Part shown: piece after piece, positions 1-4,133 of the stretch
How positions within the stretch are numbered: the stretch's first letter is position 1
Layout of the letters: each line of letters starts with the position of its first letter
Assembly: GCA_015660615.1 (NCBI GenBank)
Contig: DQKQ01000158.1
Span: forward strand, 1-5,570
Length of the DNA: 5,570 nt
Direction of reading: 5' to 3'
DNA from: Flavobacteriales bacterium
GTDB lineage: Bacteria; Bacteroidota; Bacteroidia; Flavobacteriales_D; Sanyastnellaceae
Program-made: the position numbers and the translations under genes
The notes under the pieces: model-generated
Database searches by the model: none
The model's input: only the letters and a program-made list of their open reading frames with translations
Told to the model about the DNA's origin: nothing

Positions 1-138
1 ATTAGCGTGATGAGAATCTAAAGATATTTCATAGTTACAAATATCGTAAAGAGCTTGATTTAAAGCAAGACGATGCCATTCGCAAGCATCAACTAATACT
101 CCGTCAAGATCAAAAATAATTAACTGAATATTATCCAA
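1..138 (-). CDS. HAD-superfamily hydrolase, N-terminal fragment
   Basis: Forty-six codons are visible before the gene runs off the left edge. Residues 6-17 read LIIFDLDGVLVD, the DxD motif I of HAD phosphatases of the phosphoglycolate/beta-phosphoglucomutase type. The first Asp (residue 10) would be the nucleophile and the second (residue 12) the general acid/base. DACEWHRLALNQAL follows as the start of the helical cap region. HAD enzymes of this kind are cytoplasmic and Mg-dependent, and they dephosphorylate small phosphorylated metabolites, often sugar phosphates; the substrate cannot be told here. The start chosen is TTG at 138, preceded by a purine-rich GAGAGAAGAG; the only upstream alternative is CTG, because an in-frame TAA lies just before it. 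The gene is divergent from the plus-strand gene at 222. The motif is clear; the remaining catalytic motifs lie outside the window. Confidence 0.85.
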   Translation of the reverse strand, partial: MDNIQLIIFDLDGVLVDACEWHRLALNQALYDICNYEISLDSHHAN

Positions 139-221
139 CTCTTCTCTCAGGTGTTAATCAGCCCTTCGTAAGATTATAACCAATTTAAGTCACTGTTTAT
201 TACTTACTAAGAAAATTTAAG
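139..221. promoter_or_regulatory. Divergent intergenic region with candidate -10 box
   Basis: This 83-base gap separates the divergent HAD gene (minus) and the small plus-strand gene at 222, so promoters for both should lie here. A perfect TATAAT is present on the minus strand (plus positions 173-178), about 35 bases before the HAD start. I see no convincing -35 box at the proper spacing. On the plus strand TATAAC at 175-180 overlaps the same site and could be a weak -10 for the gene at 222. The gene at 222 has no clear Shine-Dalgarno. Confidence 0.3.
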
Positions 222-449
222 ATGAAAAACTCTAAAGACATAAAAGTTGGCGACTTGGTATTTATTAGATCAAGCAATGATGAGAAACCCATAATAAGCG
301 CTGGAATATGCTTGGTTGTGTCTCAAAGCTTTGGAGAACCTGGAAGCGCTGATCTCATCAAAGAAAAAAAAATTATTTTCTCGATACTATGGCAAGGATT
401 CGTGGATGACTTGGTAGATCCAGAATGGCTTATCTTAATAAAAAAATGA
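222..449 (+). CDS. Small 'KVGD' SH3/KOW-like protein, unknown function
   Basis: This 75-aa protein is the only plus-strand gene in the window. Residues 8-13 read KVGDLV, followed by beta-strand-like stretches and an [VI]xW-type core (ISAGICLVV at 25-33, IIFSILWQG at 51-59) and the C-terminal DPEWLILIKK. This pattern matches the small SH3/KOW-like barrel proteins that recur in this window at 2620, 4130, 4667 and 4827. I know of no biochemical function for them. The start is ATG at 222; only a weak AAG-type sequence precedes it, so initiation may be inefficient. The TGA stop at 447-449 forms the first bases of repeat copy 1, and the next genes converge on it from the other strand. The family resemblance makes it a likely real gene despite the missing Shine-Dalgarno. 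Confidence 0.7.
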   Translation: MKNSKDIKVGDLVFIRSSNDEKPIISAGICLVVSQSFGEPGSADLIKEKKIIFSILWQGFVDDLVDPEWLILIKK

Positions 450-526
450 GGCACCTATCACTGGTCCTTGTAATCCCACATACGTGACAGATTACGCTAG
501 GTCGTACACCCCGTGCCTCCCTGCGG
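447..526 (-). repeat. Structured repeat copy 1, probable terminator
   Basis: This is the longest of three related elements. GAGGCACC (448-455) pairs with GTGCCTC (513-519, 7 bp), and the right side is the 17-mer CCCGTGCCTCCCTGCGG (510-526), identical in all three copies. The 57-base interior holds a second stem, GTAATC (470-475) with GATTAC (490-495), around a 14-base loop. Read on the minus strand, the outer stem is followed by A and then seven T (plus 440-446), which is a rho-independent terminator layout for the minus-strand genes to the right. On the plus strand there is no T-run. It lies where the plus-strand gene and the minus-strand genes converge. Confidence 0.7.
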
Positions 527-529
527 GTG

Positions 530-563
530 GCGCCTGCTTGAACGCGTACACTCAAGCAGGCGC
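530..563. terminator. Strong 12-bp GC-rich hairpin downstream of the 576 gene
   Basis: GCGCCTGCTTGA (530-541) is perfectly complementary to TCAAGCAGGCGC (552-563), with a 10-base loop (542-551). On the minus strand it begins 12 bases after the stop of the 69-aa gene. There is no T-run on either side, so it is not a classical intrinsic terminator. It could protect an mRNA 3' end, assist termination together with repeat copy 1 just beyond it, or be a recombination or protein-binding site. Confidence 0.6.
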
Positions 564-575
564 ACTACTAATTAT

Positions 576-785
576 TTACTTATTTTGGTTTTGAACAAAA
601 TCGTAAAGCTTTTCAGCCACTACAAGAACATCCTCAGTCGCGTAAGGATTCACCGGCGAACGGGTTCCCTCTGGCTTAAGGTGTTCATTATCCCACTGTC
701 GCGCATTTCGCGCTTCTAAAATACCAATTGCCATACCGAGTAGGTCGGCGCGGATGGCATATCCGCTTCTCTTAGATTCACTCAT
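576..785 (-). CDS. Small conserved phage-like protein, unknown function
   Basis: This 69-aa soluble protein begins MSESKRSGYAIRADLLGMA. An amphipathic N-terminal helix (residues 8-26) is followed by a polar middle with RSPVNPYATEDVL and a C-terminal helix (about 51-66, VLVVAEKLYDFVQNQ). The '[YA]xIRxDLLGxA ... PY(T/A)xEDVLxVAxKLxxFV' layout resembles small hypothetical proteins I recall from T4-like marine phages, without a known function. ATG at 785 is chosen over the in-frame ATG at 797 because GGAG, located between the two, is 6 bases upstream of 785. The gene lies between repeat copies 1 and 2 as a single-gene module, and no promoter is evident in the short leader, so it may be read through from the cold-shock gene upstream. 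Confidence 0.8.
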   Translation of the reverse strand: MSESKRSGYAIRADLLGMAIGILEARNARQWDNEHLKPEGTRSPVNPYATEDVLVVAEKLYDFVQNQNK

Positions 786-816
786 TTTTTTCTCCATTGT
801 GTGTGTGTTTGAGTGT

Positions 817-855
817 GAGGCACCTATCTCACTATGAACCCGTGCCTCCCTGCGG
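817..855 (-). repeat. Structured repeat copy 2
   Basis: GAGGCAC (817-823) pairs perfectly with GTGCCTC (842-848) around an 18-base loop, and the 17-mer CCCGTGCCTCCCTGCGG (839-855) is identical to copies 1 and 3. Unlike those, the minus-strand sequence after the stem is CACTCAAAC, without a T-run, so any terminator activity should be weak and transcription could continue into the 69-aa gene. It lies just after the stop of the cold-shock gene, where an 8-base palindrome GTGCGCAC (857-864) overlaps the last base of the stop codon. Confidence 0.7.
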
Positions 856-863
856 TGTGCGCA

Positions 864-1064
864 CTAAGCGCTATATGATTCTCTAATATTGACAGCGCAT
901 GGCCCTTTTCTACCTTCACCAACATCATACTCAACAGAATCGCCCTTATTGGCAGTTCCTGATTGAAGTTCTGTTACGTGAAAGAAAAGATCATCACCTT
1001 CGTTTTGAGAAATAAATCCAAAACCTTTATCTGTATTAAAAAACTTAACTTTACCTTTATTCAT
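864..1064 (-). CDS. Cold-shock domain protein (CspA family)
   Basis: At 66 aa this is the usual size of a single cold-shock domain. It starts MNKGKVKFFNTDKGFGFI: the N-terminal strand is followed by RNP1 (KGFGFI, residues 13-18) and RNP2 (LFFHV, 26-30), with the exposed aromatic residues that stack on bases. The family binds single-stranded RNA and DNA in the cytoplasm, melts RNA secondary structure and can act as an antiterminator. The ATG at 1064 has only a purine-rich AAGAAGAAAAAG leader instead of a strong Shine-Dalgarno. The gene sits alone between repeat copies 2 and 3. Because Csp proteins can melt hairpins, an effect on the flanking repeat hairpins is conceivable, but this is speculation. 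The identity as a cold-shock protein is near certain; the specific paralogue cannot be named. Confidence 0.96.
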   Translation of the reverse strand: MNKGKVKFFNTDKGFGFISQNEGDDLFFHVTELQSGTANKGDSVEYDVGEGRKGPCAVNIRESYSA

Positions 1065-1096
1065 ATTTTCTTTTTCTTCTTATTGTTATTAAAAAT

Positions 1097-1127
1097 GAGA
1101 CACCTGTAAACCCGTGCCTCCCTGCGG
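1097..1127 (-). repeat. Structured repeat copy 3, probable terminator
   Basis: GAGACAC (1097-1103) pairs with GTGCCTC (1114-1120) around a 10-base loop, followed by the shared 17-mer (1111-1127). The single deviation from the other copies (A at 1100) leaves a G-U pair in minus-strand RNA but an A-C mismatch in plus-strand RNA. On the minus strand the stem is followed by A and five T (plus 1091-1095). It therefore fits a short intrinsic terminator 6 bases after the stop of the lipoprotein gene and shortly before the cold-shock gene. Confidence 0.7.
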
Positions 1128-1133
1128 TATACT

Positions 1134-1256
1134 TTACTCAGACTCTGATTCACTGGTATCTACTACGGCTGCAGTATCAATACCAGTATCATCATCATCT
1201 TTGTCATCACACCCAGCAAGAAAGCCAAGTGAGATAAACATAATGAGATACTTCAT
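1134..1256 (-). CDS. Tiny Asp/Glu-rich lipoprotein (40 aa)
   Basis: The protein begins MKYLIMFISLGFLAGC: a Lys, a hydrophobic stretch, and the lipobox LAGC with Cys at residue 16. Signal peptidase II would leave a 25-residue lipid-anchored peptide, which is very acidic (DDKDDDD after the Cys, ending in SESESE). Asp at +2 and +3 after the Cys is the Lol-avoidance pattern in enterobacteria, so inner-membrane retention is possible if the host follows those rules. A strong Shine-Dalgarno (AAAGGAGGGG) precedes the ATG at 1256 by about 6 bases. It is the third gene of a mini-operon with the 28-aa peptide and the DUF3006-like protein, and repeat copy 3 follows its stop. Function unknown; a spanin-type role was considered but lacks a convincing partner. 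Confidence 0.82.
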   Translation of the reverse strand: MKYLIMFISLGFLAGCDDKDDDDTGIDTAAVVDTSESESE

Positions 1257-1284
1257 TCTATCCCCTCCTTTAAGATTGTATAAA

Positions 1285-1371
1285 TTAATCATTAGCAAAA
1301 GTTAAGATCATTGCTACACCAGCTGTAAGCCACAAGCATACACAAGCAACAACACCAAAAAATCCAATCAT
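1285..1371 (-). CDS. 28-aa single-pass membrane peptide
   Basis: This is a very short gene: ATG at 1371, stop TAA at 1285-1287. Almost the whole product is hydrophobic: MIGFFGVVACVCLWLTAG at 1-18, continuing to Phe25 and ending with the polar Ala-Asn-Asp, enough for one transmembrane helix. AGGAG lies 7 bases before the ATG, which is good for such a short frame. It begins 16 bases after the stop of the DUF3006-like gene and is followed after 28 bases by the lipoprotein gene, each with its own Shine-Dalgarno. The residues VVAC at 6-9 loosely match a lipobox, but the region before them is too short for a signal peptide. Without homologues the evidence is the ribosome site, the hydrophobic composition and the operon position. 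Confidence 0.6.
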   Translation of the reverse strand: MIGFFGVVACVCLWLTAGVAMILTFAND

Positions 1372-1387
1372 TTCATCTCCTATTCTA

Positions 1388-1609
1388 TTATTCGGGCTCA
1401 CCGCATCTTATTTCTGTAACACCATCAATATAGGCAAAATGAAAAAAATCACCTTCACTTATAGTGCACGGAAAAAGAGCGACGGGCATATCTGCATATT
1501 GAATTCTATAATTCGAATCCGTAAGTTCAACTGTTGCAATACCATCTTCAACACTATCAACCATTCCTATAAGAAATAGAACAGTAATAACTGATATTAA
1601 GTTTTTCAT
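1388..1609 (-). CDS. DUF3006-like protein with hydrophobic N-terminus
   Basis: This 73-aa protein has a hydrophobic N-terminus (MKNLISVITVLFLIGM, 1-16) followed by VDSVEDGIATVEL (17-29), DMPVALFP (40-47) and ISEGDFFHF (50-58). That order resembles DUF3006 ('xDRxEDGxAVLxx ... LPxxLLPxxxxEGDxL'), a small beta-rich family without an assigned activity. The hydrophobic segment may be a signal anchor or an uncleaved signal, placing the domain at or outside the membrane. ATG at 1609 is preferred over 1624, since the Shine-Dalgarno AGAGGA lies between them and the promoter upstream would begin transcription near 1628. It leads the mini-operon with the 28-aa peptide and the lipoprotein. The DUF assignment is from motif memory and is moderate. 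Confidence 0.75.
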   Translation of the reverse strand: MKNLISVITVLFLIGMVDSVEDGIATVELTDSNYRIQYADMPVALFPCTISEGDFFHFAYIDGVTEIRCGEPE

Positions 1610-1634
1610 TTGTTCCTCTAGCATAATTCTGCTA

Positions 1635-1662
1635 ATTATATGTTAGGAATCAAAAGTGTATA
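1635..1662 (-). promoter_or_regulatory. Sigma70-like promoter of the small envelope operon
   Basis: On the minus strand TATACA (plus 1657-1662, four of six matches to TTGACA) and a perfect TATAAT (plus 1635-1640) are separated by 16 bases. Transcription would start near 1628, giving a leader of about 19 bases that contains AGAGGA before the ATG at 1609. The rest of the gap 1663-1807 is AT-rich and contains no gene that I can support and no terminator with a T-run. Confidence 0.55.
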
Positions 1663-1807
1663 AAAATATTTAAAACCAAACAAAGTAGTCATAATCAGCT
1701 CCAAATGTACTTAGAACTATCTTAAATGTTTTCCCTTTGATATACTTGCTCTTTGTCTCTAAAGACACTTCAGCATATCAGATTGTATTGTATTGCTTGG
1801 CTTGCCA

Positions 1808-2602
1808 CTAGTATATCCCTCTATTGACTAGGTCCATAATATAAGCATATACTTTCTTTTTCAATCTACGTGTAAAGGGTTCTTCTGCAAAATCAATAAA
1901 ATATTCTTTTATCTGGTCAGAAAAATCTAAAGGACCTGGATCAATGTAGCCTCTAAGCATATCGAGTGCATCATTTGGGCCAAGCTTTGATAGAAGCTCT
2001 TCAGCTATTTCATGTGCATAAGCATCTACTTCTATCTTTGCAGATAGATACTTTTTTCTATCTTCTGTTCCCGGAGTCTCTCCTTCTTCAGTATACTTTT
2101 TTGCTGCCGATTTTCTTGATATTTTTTGATTCAGTCTTCTTTTTTCTAGTTGCCTAGTATGTACAAGCTCGTGTCGAGCAAGTCTGCCAGCCTTAGCTGC
2201 CACCGAGACTGGGTCTATATCACCTATATCAAATGTATCTCCAAACAATCCCAATGAAAGATTTAGAACAAACCTTCCTCGATTTGATACAGCAGCATAG
2301 CCTGATATGACAATACCGTTTGGGTATACGGGATGATCTTTTCCAATAACAGCATTTGGATTCTCAACTGGATCTAGAGAATTAACAACAATAGAAACAG
2401 GAAAGCCTATCTCATCAAAGAATTCTTGAATTGCCTGGCCCAGGTGCTCTGATGCTGGTGTCTGTTGCACCCAGTTTCCATCAACGCTATTTACATCAAT
2501 ATCATCCGGGTGGTTATCTTCAAGCCAAAATCCTGATGCTTCAATTGCTGCTTCAAGCGGACCAAATAGGTTATCATCTAATTTAGAAATCTCTGTTAGC
2601 AT
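1808..2602 (-). CDS. Putative HExxH zinc metallopeptidase, phage-type
   Basis: At 264 aa this is the largest complete protein in the window. Residues 144-148 are HELVH, followed by TRQ, the zinc-binding and catalytic helix of gluzincin-type peptidases. EVDAYAHEIAEELL (191-204) supplies a plausible third ligand (Glu191) about 43 residues later. The region between them is Lys/Arg-rich and probably a linker (155-189). The N-terminal 120 residues contain a beta-rich part (VSIVVNSLDP, GIVISGYAAV, RFVLNLSLGL). There is no signal peptide, so it is probably cytoplasmic or virion-associated. The ATG at 2602 lies 17 bases after the previous stop, with no strong Shine-Dalgarno at normal spacing. It is the last gene of the long minus-strand run. 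The zinc site is clear; actual proteolysis, and whether the target is a phage or a host protein, is inference. Confidence 0.75.
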   Translation of the reverse strand: MLTEISKLDDNLFGPLEAAIEASGFWLEDNHPDDIDVNSVDGNWVQQTPASEHLGQAIQEFFDEIGFPVSIVVNSLDPVENPNAVIGKDHPVYPNGIVISGYAAVSNRGRFVLNLSLGLFGDTFDIGDIDPVSVAAKAGRLARHELVHTRQLEKRRLNQKISRKSAAKKYTEEGETPGTEDRKKYLSAKIEVDAYAHEIAEELLSKLGPNDALDMLRGYIDPGPLDFSDQIKEYFIDFAEEPFTRRLKKKVYAYIMDLVNRGIY

Positions 2603-2619
2603 CGAATTATAAATATTCC

Positions 2620-2832
2620 CTATAGACTGCTGTTAATAACCTTAATCTTAAAAAGCTTCTTTTGTGTTGAGATGAGTATACAAAATTCATTTTCAGAGAA
2701 TATCTTTATAAACTCATCCTGTATTTCAACAACTACACCCTCTCTTGGCAGACTTGTCATAATATGTCTAAGATCGTCTCCTTTGTCTACAAAGAAGCTA
2801 CCAACAAATTTAACAAAATCCCCAGATTTCAT
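2620..2832 (-). CDS. Small SH3/KOW-like 'SGDFV' protein
   Basis: The 70-aa protein starts MKSGDFVKFVGSFFVDKGDD and continues with predicted strands at 32-37 (GVVVEI) and 41-46 (FIKIFS) and a basic C-terminus. The N-terminal M-K-x-GD-x-V motif links it to the other 'VGD' proteins at 222, 4130, 4667 and 4827. The ATG at 2832 shares one base with the TAA stop of the preceding gene (TAATG), and there is no independent Shine-Dalgarno, so translation is probably coupled. Function unknown. Confidence 0.8.
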   Translation of the reverse strand: MKSGDFVKFVGSFFVDKGDDLRHIMTSLPREGVVVEIQDEFIKIFSENEFCILISTQKKLFKIKVINSSL

Positions 2833-3014
2833 TACTTATAGAACTCAAACTTATATCTATCACAATGTTCAAATATAACTTCTCTAACACCCATTACGTC
2901 GTGCTGGGGTCTAAGGCGAAATTGCCAACCTTCATCAACGAAACAGTATACTATTGAACCTATATCCAGTGTACTTGTTTCATGTATAACTCTTAAAAAG
3001 CTTCCAGTAAACAA
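2832..3014 (-). CDS. 60-aa hypothetical protein, probable TTG start
   Basis: The frame reads M(TTG)FTGSFLRVIHETS, then LDIGSIVYCFVDEGWQFRL (16-34) and a C-terminal HCDRYKFEF. The 'IGSIVYxxVDEGW' segment looks like the same SH3/KOW-type fold as the neighbouring 'VGD' proteins, with an N-terminal extension. No ATG or GTG is available; TTG at 3014 is the best start, with GGATGG 7 bases upstream. This makes it overlap the DUF465-like gene by 22 bases. Its stop overlaps the next ATG by one base, which supports a translated frame. The start is uncertain, the frame is likely real. Confidence 0.65.
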   Translation of the reverse strand: MFTGSFLRVIHETSTLDIGSIVYCFVDEGWQFRLRPQHDVMGVREVIFEHCDRYKFEFYK

Positions 3015-3205
3015 TCTTCATCCATCCTTATTGCATCCATTGCGTCTTTGCAGCGAAGCCTCATAACTTTTAAGATCTTAAGTCTATCTCTCTCTACTTG
3101 AGAAAGATATGATCTAGCAGAAAGTTCATCAGCATCATCATCGAGCTGTTGATGTCTTTCTTTTAAGATCTTCATTTTTATTGAGTCTGGGTCTGTATTT
3201 GTCAT
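2993..3205 (-). CDS. DUF465/YdcH-like coiled-coil protein
   Basis: The 70-aa protein is almost entirely helical and charged. Residues 13-46 (ILKERHQQLDDDADELSA..., SYLSQVERDRLKILKVM) follow the DUF465/YdcH pattern 'LKxEHxxLDxxIDELxxxxYLSxxExxxLKxLKxxKLxLKD': two helices joined by a turn at YLS, with the Arg-rich second helix ending LRCKDAMDAI. The bacterial family is cytoplasmic and poorly characterised; phage members occur but have no assigned role. The ATG at 3205 has AGGAG 6 bases upstream, and this Shine-Dalgarno is made from the last codons and stop of gmm (CAG GAG TAG), with a gap of only three bases between the genes. Translational coupling is likely. The family call is from motif recall. 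Confidence 0.78.
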   Translation of the reverse strand: MTNTDPDSIKMKILKERHQQLDDDADELSARSYLSQVERDRLKILKVMRLRCKDAMDAIRMDEDCLLEAF

Positions 3206-3208
3206 ATT

Positions 3209-3685
3209 CTACTCCTGTAATTTTCTAATATAAACTTTTGTATTTTCGTGTACGTCCGGGCAGCTAAGAGCTGAGTCGAGATCAAGCATGACAATTTTTG
3301 CATGTTGTGTTTGCAGATTTTGTAAATTAAGATTCTCGTAATCTACACTTGTGTGAAACGCAGAAACAACATAGTGTGTTGAAATATTTTCATCGTTTGC
3401 AGAATCCTCATACATATGATCATACAGTCCAAGTAGATTACAATTTTTACGATCTAGCTTTATACCAAGCTCTGTCTCTGATATCCTTGTAAAGGCTTCA
3501 TCAATTTTCTCACCTTTACAAATTCTTCCACCCGGCACAAAGAAGCAATCTTTTGCTGGTCTATTTATTCTTTTTCCAAGCAGTATCTTTCCCTTATTGA
3601 CTATAACAAAGTCTATTGCTATAAGAGGCGTATGCTTTACTACAGTATTAAAAATACTAGGCAATAAATAGTTTTTTGGCTTCAT
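3209..3685 (-). CDS. gmm: GDP-mannose mannosyl hydrolase (Nudix family)
   Basis: The 158-aa protein matches the E. coli GMM/WcaH pattern along its length: TPLIAIDFVIVN (19-30), GKRINRPAKDCFFVPGGR (37-54), a modified Nudix box (53-75), STHYVVSAF (102-110), QH (127-128) and a final DVHENTKVYI. As in known GMM, the Nudix box lacks the usual RExxEE pair (RISETELG). Asp25, Arg39 and His128 correspond in position to the E. coli Asp22, Arg37 and His124, and Glu72 remains as a metal ligand. The enzyme hydrolyses GDP-mannose, and also GDP-glucose in E. coli, to GDP and the free sugar in the cytoplasm. ATG at 3685 is preferred over a GTG at 3700, giving the family's length. No clear Shine-Dalgarno precedes it. 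It follows the HExxH gene after 37 bases, the largest gap in this run. Confidence 0.9.
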   Translation of the reverse strand: MKPKNYLLPSIFNTVVKHTPLIAIDFVIVNKGKILLGKRINRPAKDCFFVPGGRICKGEKIDEAFTRISETELGIKLDRKNCNLLGLYDHMYEDSANDENISTHYVVSAFHTSVDYENLNLQNLQTQHAKIVMLDLDSALSCPDVHENTKVYIRKLQE

Positions 3686-3691
3686 AGAACA

Positions 3692-3720
3692 ATTATACAC
3701 TAAAAGAATATAGATTTATA
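3692..3720 (-). promoter_or_regulatory. Possible internal promoter before gmm
   Basis: In the 37-base gap before gmm the minus strand carries TATAAATC (plus 3713-3720), one mismatch from the T4 late-promoter box TATAAATA, and a perfect TATAAT (plus 3692-3697). The latter ends only 6 bases before the ATG and would give a leaderless mRNA. No matching -35 is seen for it. In sequence this AT-rich both may be chance. Confidence 0.25.
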
Positions 3721-3722
3721 AA

Positions 3723-4133
3723 TTAATCGCATGCCCATTCAACATAACTCATAAGTGCATCTGTTCTGGCCTTATCAAATTTCTCTTCATTAATCTCAAG
3801 ACCGAGGCGCAGCGCAAGTCGTTCGCCCCTCTTCCATGCCTCTATTTCCTCACTCAAGACGGCAATTCTTCTTTTTCTGCCTGACTTGATTCCCCAAGTT
3901 GCCTGTGTCTCTCTGCTTAATTTAAAAACTCTACTTCTATTATCATTGACAAGGATGTGACCGCACTCATGGAGCAATGTATAAAATCTACTTTCAATAT
4001 GCTTTCTTGAATTAATGAGTACTTCTTTTGAATCATAGTACACACTATCATCGGCGCCGGTATATTCATTTACAGTATAGCCTCTGTCAAAAAGCCAACA
4101 AACAATAACATCAAAAGATAGCCGAAAATTCAT
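3723..4133 (-). CDS. HECGH putative zinc metallopeptidase (ImmA/IrrE-like)
   Basis: In this 136-aa protein residues 53-62 read LLHECGHILV, with HECGH at 55-59 as the zinc-binding HExxH helix. SEEIEAWKRGERLALRLGL (95-112) provides Glu candidates (96 or 98) for the third ligand, about 40 residues later, followed by a C-terminal helix with YVEWACD. The order HExGH ... RR(V/I)xxLxEExEAW is typical of compact IrrE/ImmA-like peptidases carried by phages and mobile elements; ImmA cleaves an ICE repressor and IrrE acts in the DNA-damage response. No helix-turn-helix or C-terminal GAF-like domain is present. ATG at 4133 overlaps the preceding stop by four bases (ATGA), with AAGGAT about 7 bases upstream. 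Target unknown. Confidence 0.8.
   Translation of the reverse strand: MNFRLSFDVIVCWLFDRGYTVNEYTGADDSVYYDSKEVLINSRKHIESRFYTLLHECGHILVNDNRSRVFKLSRETQATWGIKSGRKRRIAVLSEEIEAWKRGERLALRLGLEINEEKFDKARTDALMSYVEWACD

Noticed and set aside
447..1127. Integron attC array (repeat after each small gene)
   Set aside because: The elements lack the GTTRRRY and RYYYAAC core boxes of attC, the outer arms are only 7-8 bases, and T-runs follow two copies on the gene strand, which fits terminators better. No integrase is visible.
447..1127. CRISPR array
   Set aside because: Only three copies, spaced 270-330 bases apart with genes between them, and no uniform spacers.
1114..1305. 63-aa plus-strand frame
   Set aside because: It is antisense to the lipoprotein gene and begins within repeat copy 3; its composition is low-complexity Ser from the Asp codons of the real gene.
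1134..1371. Rz/Rz1-like spanin pair from the membrane peptide and the lipoprotein
   Set aside because: The 28-aa peptide has no periplasmic coiled coil, the lipoprotein is not Pro-rich, the genes do not overlap, and Asp at +2 would argue against outer-membrane sorting. No endolysin or holin is near.
1646..1702. 18-codon minus-strand frame with a GGAG site in the gap 1625-1807
   Set aside because: Too short and without homologous pattern; it runs into the -35 and -10 region of the next promoter. Left as chance in AT-rich sequence.
1754..1767. Hairpin TGTCT-CTAA-AGACA as terminator of the 264-aa gene
   Set aside because: Only five base pairs and no T-run on the minus strand.
2608..2615. TATAAATA on the plus strand as a T4-type late promoter
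   Set aside because: It points against all nearby genes, and such a box is expected by chance in sequence this AT-rich.
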